This document shows, in pieces, positions 54,504 through 64,000 of a stretch of DNA of 64,000 nucleotides. Position numbers and translations under genes: made by a program. Position 1 is the first letter of the stretch; every line of letters begins with the position of its first letter. Under the pieces are notes generated by a model. The model saw only the letters and a list, made by a program, of their open reading frames with translations, did not search any database and was not told the origin of the DNA. The DNA is from Pseudovirgaria hyperparasitica (Eukaryota; Ascomycota; Dothideomycetes; Acrospermales; Acrospermaceae): positions 620,001 through 684,000 of the forward strand of contig NW_022985557.1 in the NCBI RefSeq assembly GCF_010093815.1, written 5' to 3'.

Positions 54504-56526
54504 GGTGTGTGTGTTAGGATGGAGATTGGAGATTAGAGGAGGCGGAGTTTGTGTGTGAGGTTGTGGGTGTGTGTGTTTTGTCAGCGGGTTTATGGGGACG
54601 GGGTTTGAGGTTCGTGAGTGAGGTTGATGGTGAGATGGGACGATGCACGTGCCGTCTCGTGGCAGCTGATTATATAAGCGGACGACGAATGCAACTTGAA
54701 ACCTCAGGCACGCCGTCATCGGCTGTCCGGAAAGGGAAAGCCAGCCAGCCAGCCAGACCGGGAATAGGAATTAGGTAAGTTCAGGGACCGGCTAAGCGCG
54801 AGATCCGCTTCCCGCAACCCCGTCCGTCATCTTGTGTAATCAGCTTGTTCTCCTCTTCGCGAGTATGGAAGGTTTGGGGGAGTGTTGCTTGGTAATAAAT
54901 TGTGTTTCGCAGGATTTGTTGTGCAAAGCAAATTTGACGACGAAAGGAGAGGCCCTGCTGTGCGACGAACGTGGTTCCACTCACTGGGACGAAAGCAAAA
55001 GTCGGGGAGCGAGGCGAGGCGAACCTGCGCGACACAAACACGGCAAGCTGACCGAGCACTTTTTGTCTTTGTCTTGTCTGAGGTGTTCGCATTTGGCAGT
55101 GGAATGCGGACCTCCGTATATGTATTATGATGATAAATATTTCCTATCGTGGCAAACCGTGCTGGACCTACGAGAGAGAGAGAGAGGGACGCACAGTATC
55201 TGAGTTCTCGCTGACCGCCCGCCGGGCCGAGATCAGCGCTTGCTCTGAGAGGGCACTCTCATTCCCCTCGCGATACGCCGATAATACCGTAATACGAGTT
55301 GAGCCATGGCTGATCTGGATGGGATGGGATGGATGGCGAGCGACAAGTCATGGTCACGACTCACAGGCTTACACCGGCCAGTGAACAAGTGGTGGCCACC
55401 GGGGGCATGTCATTCGGCTATTATCTGCTGATACGTGACAGCGGAATGCATGCTCCTCCTTTCCCTATTATCTATTATCTGATCTGACGTCGCAGGGGAA
55501 CGCTGTGTGAAGGGCTTTCCGTCGCTGTGTAGTCAAGGCCTCTTGTCGGCTTTGTGTACGTACTGCTTGTTGTACGTGCGTCTCCGTGGAACGCAAGCAA
55601 GCAGCCAGCCAGCTCACTCTCCTTCTCGTCAGGCCAGTGCCAGTCCGTGGTGGCCGAGTCGGAGAAAGGTTGACATAATAACACCTATCTTTTCGTCCCC
55701 GTCATCCGGAGTCTGCGGAGCCCCCCTCGAATGAGACAATCCGCTTCCTATTCGGGAGATGGACCAGTGAGCGTGTCGCGCATGCAGGGCGACTAATTAG
55801 TTTCGACTTGATTGATTGTTTCTCTCTTTGTACTATGTAGTCAGTCAGCCCTGCTTGCAACCGAAAAGCAGTCTGACTGACTCGAGAACATGATACACAC
55901 TGGCTCAGTAGCTATGAAAGAACCATGGAGGGGGACGATACCTAATTACTGAGAGAAGAGACAAGTGAGCAGCTCGGCAGCAGGAATGTTTCAACCGATG
56001 ATTTGCGCGAGGTTTCGGCAACAGTAAAGTAATTAGTTAATTAGTATTATTTAGTGGAAGACGCAACAGAAATCGTGCAGTCGCTCCACCCGCGTGCGCC
56101 AGGACCTCCTTTGGGCAATGGCGGATGGCGATAACGTTGCCGGATGTTGGGCCATAATATGATTATATACCTACTGTAATACTGATACTCACTTTACTTA
56201 CTTACTGACTTACTAATTACCTACCCTAATGCCTATCATCTACCTCTAAACTACCTTGTCTGCAGCTGCCACCAAGCACCAGCACCAGCACCAGCCTAAT
56301 TACAGTGATTAGCAGCACAAACCTGTTCACTGCTTCAGGCCTCAACTCCTCACTACCTCCGACGATCTACCCCATTCCCTCAAACCTACTCCTCAACCAC
56401 TTTCTTATCCCTCCTCTCATCTAAGTCGCATCTATATTGTTCTCTATATCGCATCATATCCTGCCCTATCTGATTCGCCGCCTCTTTCCTGCATAACCGT
56501 CGGGTATTTCGGGCTGTCTAGACCCA
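54504..56526. other. 2 kb intergenic and upstream leader of MED12
   Basis: No gene is supported. Short plus-strand frames (for example 54832..55203) have no domain. From about 56050 the plus strand becomes rich in ACTTACTT/CTACC and then C/T, typical of a promoter and transcribed leader. CCAGCACCAGCACCAGC at about 56278 is a small tandem. Confidence 0.5.
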
Positions 56527-56610
56527 GTATGTGTCTCCCCCCCCCCAAATCTTCCCCCATGTCCCCGACCGACGAGGCTGCATGCTAACTAACCACCTGC
56601 GCTGCGCCAG
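56527..56610 (+). other. Probable intron in the MED12 5' leader
   Basis: GTATGTGT follows CCCA at 56527, GCTAACTAAC is a strong branch sequence at about 56584, and GCGCCAG ends at 56610. The 84-nt length is normal for this genome. It lies wholly upstream of coding sequence and contains a run of Cs. Confidence 0.6.
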
Positions 56611-56676
56611 ATGAGATCTCGCGCTGGCCGACGTCTCTCAACCTCGTCCTCTCTTTGCGCTTCTCTCCAGCAATAG
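56611..56676 (+). promoter_or_regulatory. Upstream ORF 1 in the MED12 leader (21 residues)
   Basis: ATG directly after the predicted leader intron opens a frame (MRSRAGRRL...) that stops at TAG 56674..56676, before the main ATG. Confidence 0.5.
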
Positions 56677-56698
56677 AGCTGCTCCCTCCTCCACGACC

Positions 56699-56722
56699 AT
56701 GCCTGCTCGCACCGTGCTATGA
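56699..56722 (+). promoter_or_regulatory. Upstream ORF 2 overlapping the MED12 start by ATGA
   Basis: ATG at 56699 opens a seven-codon frame (MPARTVL) whose TGA stop overlaps the main MED12 ATG at 56719 as ATGA. The preceding ACGACC context is moderate. Confidence 0.6.
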
Positions 56723-59700
56723 CTTCTCGTTCTGTCTTGGGCCGACCAGACCCTCTGCAGCGTTCGGTGACCGGACCTCCACATCGCCTCCCATCTCGCG
56801 GACACCCGACACCGCAGCAACACCACGCGAAACCACAGTCGCGCCAGGACCAGCCCGCTTTCAGCGGCGCTCTCGGCGATGGTGACAAGCGCTTTCAAGA
56901 GAACCTGTTGCAGAACACTCGTGTGTTGAAGGGTGCTCCTGCGGCGGGACCAGACCACAAGACTTCACCGGTCGATGCCACGAACACAGCTGCAAGGTTA
57001 CCCGCGAGGATTGCTTCACGAGGTAAACCGCAGTTATACTTCGACGATGGCTCGTACACCACAGATGTCTTCTCCAGTGCGCACTCCTCTGCTGGAGCAA
57101 ACACCAAGACCTCTCAAGGTAGTAGTGCGCCACTGCTCTCTCCAACGAACGTCATACCCTTCCCTCCACGGCCAGGCAACCAGAATATAGAACATAAAGT
57201 GCACCATGACAGGGATGTAGCGTCATCTGGGACTAAGAGTCGGAAAGGTACTTTTGAGCCTCCCCAAGCTGCACTCTGCTTTCCTGCCGCAAGTAAGTAG
57301 ATTACCTTATTCTCATGCCATGTTGTGTCTAACGTCTGCAGAACCTGTCGACTTCTTTCCGTGGTTTGGCAATCACCAAGAAGATGTGCTGACCGAGAAT
57401 GTGGTCAAGTCTGGCTTTCCGAACAAGGGCACAATGCACACCGAATCGCAGTCGGCCAATCAGATCATGAAGATGAACATTAAAAATAAACATGCGACTA
57501 CGAACCTTTCGCATCTCTTTGTAAAGGTCCTCGAGGCTCGTCAAGCTGCTGGTCGTCTGACTGCTCCATCAACCTTCAAGCCTCCGCCAAGAGTTGCCTT
57601 TACTGATTCTAAACGGGAGGCCTGGTTGAAAGAACTTGCCGGTCCGACCTCCAGTCTCCGACGCCTCAGCAGGACGATTCCACATGGTATTGCTGGTAAG
57701 CTGTTGTTGGAACAGTGCCTCTCGAAGAGCATTCCTGTGCCCAGGGCAGTTTGGCTTACAAAGTGCGTTGGTGCAAATGAAATGCGCGCATTTAAAAGAA
57801 AGGGTGCAACAGCTGCGACTGGTGCTGGAAGCGAGACGAAGTGGATTCGCGAATGGACCGTCTTCGTGGAACAGTTTGTAGAAGGTGTCGTTCATTCTTG
57901 TGGACAGCAGACTTCCTGGAAGCAGAGGATGGACTACACGATCCGCTTGTCAACACACTTGTACAACGATCGACTTCTTGACCAGGATCACTACCTGGAT
58001 TGGCTTCTGTCAGCGATCGAAGGCTCTCAGTCAGACAAGTTGCCGATATGGCTTCTACTCGTACAGATCCACTGGCGAGATCTGGTCGCATCCCGCCGAC
58101 GCGGCAGTCGCTTGGCCGAGAGCTTACTCCAGCATTCGCAAAACTCAACTCTGGAAGTCGGCGAGTATACTCAGAATCCTCTGTCTCGCCGCCTTGACCA
58201 CCTGCTGCTCACCCTTCTCATTGCACATCGCGGCTGTCTACTGCTGCCACAGACCTGGAAGAAATTCGAGCCATCATTAAAATCTCTTCTCAATCGTATT
58301 CCCGAAAGAGGAAGACACCAAGTCGACGCTGTCATCACACAGCTCGGTAAGCGAAACCAACGGCTGAGTAGCGGTGAGCCGCAACATTCGAGCTCAACAC
58401 AGTCTCCCGAGAAAGTCCTCCTCCGAACTCTTGACATGGTAGGTCACAAAGTCGACATCGGCGTGATCTCTGCACAGTGCATGTCTCTGGTGCCTAATCG
58501 AAGACGGCTAATCGAGCTGGTTCTACAGTGGGCTTGCTCAACTTGTCGAACTGGGGATCATCGAGCATATCTGGCCATGCGACTTCTTGGGAAGTGGAAC
58601 AGCCTCGGTTTTGAGACGGATGAAGTGATTATGCAATTTCTGCGGTCGCTAAACAGCACGAGTCGATGTAGCAAGAGTGCAGCCTTTCGAATTGGAGCCG
58701 GTCTAGTCAGGTCTAAGCGATTTAATGTTGGCAAATACCTGCAATGGCTCATTGCGACTGGCTCTGCCCTGATCAACCTGGGCTCAACGGAGATACCATG
58801 CCATGTGCAGTTCATTCTTGAGCTCCCAACCAGTGCACTCTCAGAACAGGCCGAAAACCTTCGTCGAACACTCCTTGAAGGCATGGGTTACTCAGTAGAG
58901 GCAGAAGACGAACACATCGAATCTTTGCAACTCTCACTGGTCTCATGGCTTGAATACGTCGCAGCAGCCTCTGAGCCGGTTCCCATCAACTCACATCCAC
59001 CCCTCGCCTGCGAGACTTTGACCGCTCGCTTCGCGGCCAGTCATAACCTTCGAGAAGTTTTGGCTGAGCGTATGTCTGCAGCCGGCTCTCCCGAGTCCCA
59101 AGAGGACGGTTTCCAAACGTCGTATAACACTGCCAACATCTCGCTCACAGAAGTCTGCGCCATAAGGCAACTATTGGAACAACTAGAAGATTTTCCAGTC
59201 CTGGCAGACGCCCTCGATTTAATCACTCGAAGTACTAACTACAATATCCTCAGTGCAGTTGCGGACACTCTGAACTGCCATTCGCGAGCTTTTGCTACAA
59301 TTGGCGCTTTGGTTCCCGTGCTTAGTAACCTGACGAAGCGATACAGCGCACTACGACATGACCGCATGCCCGACAAGCACTTCTTGCGTGCGTTCTCGGA
59401 TCTTTGTGTCAAGGTCCATGCTGAGCCGCAGCTTGTTGCTATACTAAAGTATGATTTATCGCGCACGGAACAGCAGTCATCGATAGCAGTCTGCTCGCCC
59501 GCTTCTGACAATATGGACATGCTTCATTCGACGAACATAGATAGTGACGAAGAGATTGAGCGAATTCTAGTCAGCGGTAACAGCATGGATGAGCAGATTA
59601 TGGGTCGAGTCTTCAAACGCATGACCACGAGATTGGCAGACTTACACAAAGGCCAGGCCCTCGACCTGTTCGTTTCGTGGTTTCCCCGCCTTCGAGCGTT

Positions 59701-61798
59701 TGACGAGAAAACTTTCGAGCGCCTTGCGCACGAATGGGTCTCCAACCTTCTTGTGGAGCAACAGCTCTCGGTCTTGCGCGTGGCCCTTCCAATCCTCGTT
59801 TCCACATCATGTATCTCTCTGGGTGATGTAGCGAAGAGATCAAGCAAGGTACTGGTCCTACTTGGAGGACACGACGGCGCTTCTGCAGCTCGCATGTCGA
59901 GCGAGATACTCGACCTGCTTTTGCCTTCGGACAAGCTGGTGACCTCGTGCCGACCGCAAGATGCGTATCGTCATCGCATCGAACAGCGTCGATTTTGCTC
60001 CGAATTCGTGTCGCTAATCTTACATCTTGTCCGTCAGTCGATCGACCTGTATACAAAGCATCTGCCTGAGAATGATCGGAGTGGGCTATACAGAATGCTC
60101 GAGGGTACCACACTGCTTAGCGTGTTGAGATCAGTTGGTATCGTCAATAAGCAAATCCTGCTCGATGCATTTCCCTATCAACCCGAAGACGCAAATACCG
60201 AGAAGCTCCTGTGCGTCAAGCGAATCATCAACACCCTCCTTGATCCGACAGGAAGTCTTTCGCTTGCCACTACTCCACTGAGCGACCAGATTGCTGTCGT
60301 TATTGATGCCATTGACGACTTGTCGATCCCCTTCTGTCAACTCGAACTCCATATGATATTTCTTCTGGACAAAGTTCTGAGTGAGGAGGGTGAGAATGGT
60401 GTCGAACTCGCGCTTCTGGATGCTATCAAGGCTGCGGTGGACAGAAACAGCTCTGGAGTTTCAGAACTCGTCTCTGGACTTGGTGAAGACGTTACGCGGA
60501 AGATTCGGGAGCATACAGAAGAGCAAATTCTCAATGCTGTGCCACTGACTGGTAAGAAGGGCATTCAATCTCTGCAGCAGATTGAAGTGCCACTCGAGTC
60601 AACTCTGAATCGCTACCTCGCAGTTGTTGATTCTATATCCTTTGCTCCTACAAGTCTTGGCAACCATGCGTTACTCAACGCGCTTATTGACAGGCTTAAG
60701 CTCTTGAACGAATGTCTTTCCGAGGACGCCTCGGACTTTTTTGCAATCGGCACCGCAACAGACGCAGAGATCGATGCTTCTGTTGCAAAGATCTGTCCCT
60801 GGCTAGAGGCTCTTCTACATCTTACAGTCGCACATCGACCATCGTTCCAAGCCGCGAAAGGGGCTCACCTTGGTGCATTGCTTTGTATCCTGCGCTGCCT
60901 GCTCGTGAATCCACGGCTACAGAAAAATCCCATCATCACACAACGAATTTTTGACATCGCCGTCATTTTCTCCGACGACCTTACTGACGATATGCGCGCC
61001 CACTTTGCAAAAGCCGAGTCCTCCAAGGCCTCACCTGGTGTACACACTCTTTTCATATTTGGCGGCTCACCTTCCCCCGACGGCTGGCTGGGCCTAGTCA
61101 TGCCAGGACATCCTGCCACTTCAGCCTCAGCCGCCGCCTCCGATTCAACATCTCAAACCGCAGCGCAACCTCAGCATCCATCCCGAATTAGCTCTCCTGC
61201 CGGACAGTCGACTATGCTCCGTTCCTCGACTCCCCAGCAGCGCCTCGCCCAACAACAGCAGCAGCAACAGCATCAGCAACAACAACAGCAGCAGCAGCAA
61301 CGCACTCAAGGTGCAAACGCCCAGTTCGCACAACTCCAGCGCCAAAACAGCCAGTCTCGCCTACCACAAACCCAGCAAACAAGCGCGGGAATGTTCACAC
61401 CATACAGCACGCCAGGATGGAACGCAGCGCAGAGCATGCAGGGCTTCGCGCAAACCCAGCAATTCGGCGGAGGACAAGCCGGCTTCCCCGGCAGCCAACC
61501 CGGCAGTAACTTTGCCTTTTCCGGGCCTATCCCCGGCGCTCCCCCAACGCCTGCGACACCCCAGATGATGCAGAACATGTCGACTGGATCCGCTGCGGGC
61601 TCGACAACGACATCGACAGCACAGCGTCTGGGTACAGATCTTCCGTCCGCTGCGAATAACAACACCAACAACAGTAATAGCAAACCAGTCCCATTCCTGT
61701 TCCGCCGATGGGAGCTCCTGCCCGATACGACGGGCAGTGCAACGGGCAATGATACGGCGCTGAGCCTGCAGCTCTTTGGCGCGAGGCGCGTTGTTTGA
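56719..61798 (+). CDS. MED12: Mediator subunit 12 (Srb8), kinase-module scaffold
   Basis: Two exons, 56719..57292 and 57342..61798, encode 1676 residues. Med12/Srb8 links Cdk8-cyclin C to Med13 in the Mediator kinase module and modulates RNA polymerase II transcription. The N-terminus MTSRSVLGRPDPLQRSVTGP matches fungal Srb8. The first intron (GTAAGT to CTGCAG) joins FPAAK to PVDFFPWFGNHQEDVLTENV, the conserved Med12 domain. The region up to about residue 430 includes HYLDWLLSAIEGSQ and LPIWLLLVQIHWRDLV, also typical. The middle is a long helical scaffold. The C-terminus has a poly-Q tract (bases about 61250-61300) and Gln/Gly/Ser/Asn-rich sequence, then ends LFGARRVV. Two upstream ORFs and a leader intron suggest translational control. 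Confidence 0.93.
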
Positions 61799-63063
61799 AG
61801 AATTGAAAAAACAAACAAACTTGTGATGATGATGATGATGATGTCCTCCTAGGCGAGGGCTTTTTTTTCGGTTATATACATACGCAGTGGGGCGTTTCTG
61901 ATGGGTTTCTTCTTTCTTTTGTTCGGGTGGTGGGGGTTTGGAAGGGACTTGTTTGTTTATACATATCTATATATACATATATACCATGTTGATTGGGTAT
62001 TGGCGATTAGCGAGGAGGGTGTGGTGTGGTGTGGTGTTGTGGATGAGAAGGAAGGAAGGAAGGATTGACGGGTGGATGGTGTGGTGGACAGACAAGGAAG
62101 GAAGGAAGGAAGGAAGTAAGGAAGGAAAGAAGGATGGTGACGAAATAGCATAGCATAGCATAGCATGGAATTTTGCATAGCGAGTCATTGGACAGCGAAC
62201 CCTCATCATTTTATCAAACCCCCTCTTTCTCCCCCATTCTTTGCATGATATGTTAGTTCTGATTCGATATGTTATAAGATGTGGTATTCATTATGTTGAC
62301 GCGGCATACTAGTAGCGTGGTTTGAGCATTCTATGATGGATGGAGTAATTTTACTTTTGGACGTATTGAGAGATATGAGAATATATATGAAGATTTATAT
62401 ATAATATTCAAGAGAGATATTCAAGAGAGATATTCAAGAGAGATATTCAAGAGAGATATTCAAGAGAGATATTCAAGAGAGATATGGATACCAGCTGGAT
62501 GGCTGGCTAACTGCGTCATTTCATGGTGTTTTTTTGGATTCCGTTGTCGTTGCATTTGTTGTGCTGTATGTAGCTGTGTTGTTTTGCGACGATCGCCTCG
62601 GATACTGTCTGTCTGGTTTGGCATGGCAATGGAATTGGTGTATATATATGATAAGGAAACAGTATGATGGTTTTTGGAAGACGACGTATATATATATATT
62701 TGATTCGAGTTTGAGTTTGAGTTTGAATTTGAATTGAGATTGATTGAAGAAGAATAACTCGCTAAAAGGGCAGCAGCATAACAGCAGTCAATGAGGTATG
62801 AGAATCTTATCAAAAAAAAAAGGGGACACACTCTCGTGTTTGAGTGTTGTTTCGAGTTGAGCTTGTGGGAATGGTAATTTGGTGGTTCTTTTTGTGGTAT
62901 CGTATTGCACGGAATCAAGTCAGAGGTGGAATTTCGCTTGCTTGCTTCCTTCCGTCTTCATGGTTCGTGATCCATCCAGTTCCTCCAAAAGAGATGCGGT
63001 GGTGTTCCCGTGGTCGTTGCATGTTTATCTCCCCCGATCGTCCAGCTGCCCCGAACGTCCTTC
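61799..63063. other. 1.3 kb convergent spacer with many simple repeats
   Basis: No gene is seen. Repeats include (GAT)n at 61823-61843, GGAAGGAAGG runs at 62050-62132, CATAGCATAG units near 62147-62167, a 13-bp tandem listed next, (TA)n near 62685, and TTTGAG/TTTGAA units at 62703-62735. Confidence 0.6.
62406..62483 (+). repeat. 13-bp tandem repeat, six copies
   Basis: The unit ATTCAAGAGAGAT repeats six times without visible change. Confidence 0.93.
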
Positions 63064-63794
63064 TCACCACGCATGTTTATCCCAATTCGGATCTATCACC
63101 AGCAATAAAAAGTCAGCCCTCAACTCAACCACCATCACCACCACCTCCTCCTTTGCCCCCCCAAAAAAGAAACACACACAAACTCACCCTGCACAAACGC
63201 CGCCAGCACCTTACTCCCCGTCTGCAACAGCGGATGTCCCACGACAATCTGCAAGAACCGCTGCAGGCCCTCCCGCCGATGCTCAATCACATCGTCATTA
63301 AACCGATTCGTGAATATCTTCCCCGGCAAGGGTGGGATGGTGACGCGCGCGCTCTCGCGCTCGAGGATGTCGCGGAAGGCTTCAAAGTCCGAGTAGCGCC
63401 GCCGTACGCTCGAGGATTTGAGCTTGAAGGCCGGGATGTTGGTGCGGAGGGCGATTTCGTAGGTCGTGTAGGTGCCGCGTGTGCTTCCGGTGCCGTGCGT
63501 GAGGGGGTTGCGGACCTGGTTGGGGGTGTTAGTTTGGGGAGGGGAGAAGAGGGGGGGGGTTGTATTGCGCTCTTCTTCGTGTGTATGATCGTGTCTCGCG
63601 CAGTATACATGGCAGCATATGAAGCAGAGGAAGGAGATGGCACGCGAGCGGGTGCTCAGGAGGAGATGAGGACGGGAGGAAAGGGGGGAGTGTAGGCAGG
63701 CTGTGTGCTTACTTACCTCGATCTCGAGGAAGTTCTCGGGTGGGCCGTAGAGTTCTTCGAAGCTCTGGCTTCGACTTTCGGGTAGGGTCTGCAT
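63064..63794 (-). CDS. SNX3: Sorting nexin Snx3/Grd19 (PX domain)
   Basis: Three minus-strand exons, 63717..63794, 63188..63515 and 63064..63092, encode 144 residues. Snx3/Grd19 binds phosphatidylinositol 3-phosphate on endosomes and retrieves cargo with retromer. The start [20 protein letters not shown] leads to ENFLEIE, joined in phase to VRNPLTHG. The PX domain has the lipid-binding [10 protein letters not shown] and the Pro-rich IPPLPGK, with [17 protein letters not shown] as the downstream basic helix. The last intron starts at GTGAGT after FVQ, and the 29-nt final exon restores the family ending DPNWDKHAW; without it the frame reads into Trp/Arg-rich nonsense. Length is as in other short fungal Snx3 proteins. 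Confidence 0.94.
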
Positions 63795-64000
63795 GGTGTG
63801 TTGTGTGTGTGTGAGAGTGTGAGAGTGTGTTTGTGGTGATGTGAGTGTGAGTGTGAGGGGGAGGAGGACTTGGCAGGTGGTCGTGAGGAGGGTGATGACT
63901 AGCGCGGTGGTGGGTTGATGTGATGGATCGGCGCACGAGGTGTGGCGCGGGGGGTGTGGCGCGAGCGTGGGGGTGCGTGGGCTGCGCGTTTGCCGATTGG
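63795..64000. other. Upstream region of the SNX3 gene
   Basis: This is the start of the SNX3 promoter and leader, with GTGTGAGAGTGTGAG-type short repeats at 63805-63860. Nothing else is visible before the window ends. Confidence 0.5.

Overview
The window looks like nuclear DNA of a filamentous ascomycete (Pezizomycotina). Genes have short introns (about 48-200 nt) with GTAWGT-type donors and CTAAC/CTGAC branch sites. Many products are typical of the group: fungal MED12/Srb8, Rho3 with a CVVM tail, an Rgd1-type F-BAR RhoGAP, secreted DPP IV and Cwc25. Dothideomycetes is my best guess, but this is inference. I see no bacterial or viral genes, rRNA, tRNA, CRISPR array or intact transposon.

Layout. 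0-7.3 kb: the 3' end of an O-methyltransferase, an EI24-like membrane protein, an MDR oxidoreductase, splicing factor SF3a1 and the Fe-S cluster factor ISD11. 8.5-17 kb: an unknown protein, a DUF4267-like membrane protein, an Rgd1-type RhoGAP, Sec61-gamma/Sss1, a doubtful small gene and a CPSF6-like RNA-binding protein. 19-27 kb: a coiled-coil protein gene followed by about 6 kb without a credible gene but full of several unrelated tandem-repeat families (174-bp pairs, ~120-bp units, ~202-bp units, a four-copy dispersed module, a CATGTACTT minisatellite). 27-36.9 kb, all on the minus strand: a protein with a predicted N-myristoyl/palmitoyl signal and a pentapeptide-repeat tail, a signal-peptide/TM protein, an aminoglycoside-phosphotransferase-like kinase and a protein with alternating 24-residue basic repeats.

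36.9-44.3 kb is an accessory island: a 240-bp tandem duplication, a 20-bp minisatellite just before a decayed FHA-kinase gene, AT-rich stretches, and two tail-to-tail genes that both look like nucleotidyltransferase-fold proteins, one with a triple W-rich repeat. 44.7-49.2 kb: secreted DPP IV, then an FAD monooxygenase gene split by a one-base frameshift. 50-64 kb returns to core genes: Cwc25, Rho3 (eight exons, three of only 15-18 nt), Asterix (PAT complex), MED12 with two uORFs, and sorting nexin Snx3.

The core genes serve splicing and 3' processing (SF3a1, Cwc25, CPSF6-like), ER membrane-protein biogenesis (Sss1, Asterix), Rho-dependent polarity (Rgd1, Rho3), endosomal recycling (Snx3) and transcription (MED12). 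They are scattered and do not form an operon-like unit. Exon boundaries were set by hand from splice signals, reading-frame phase and recalled family sequence; no alignment was run.
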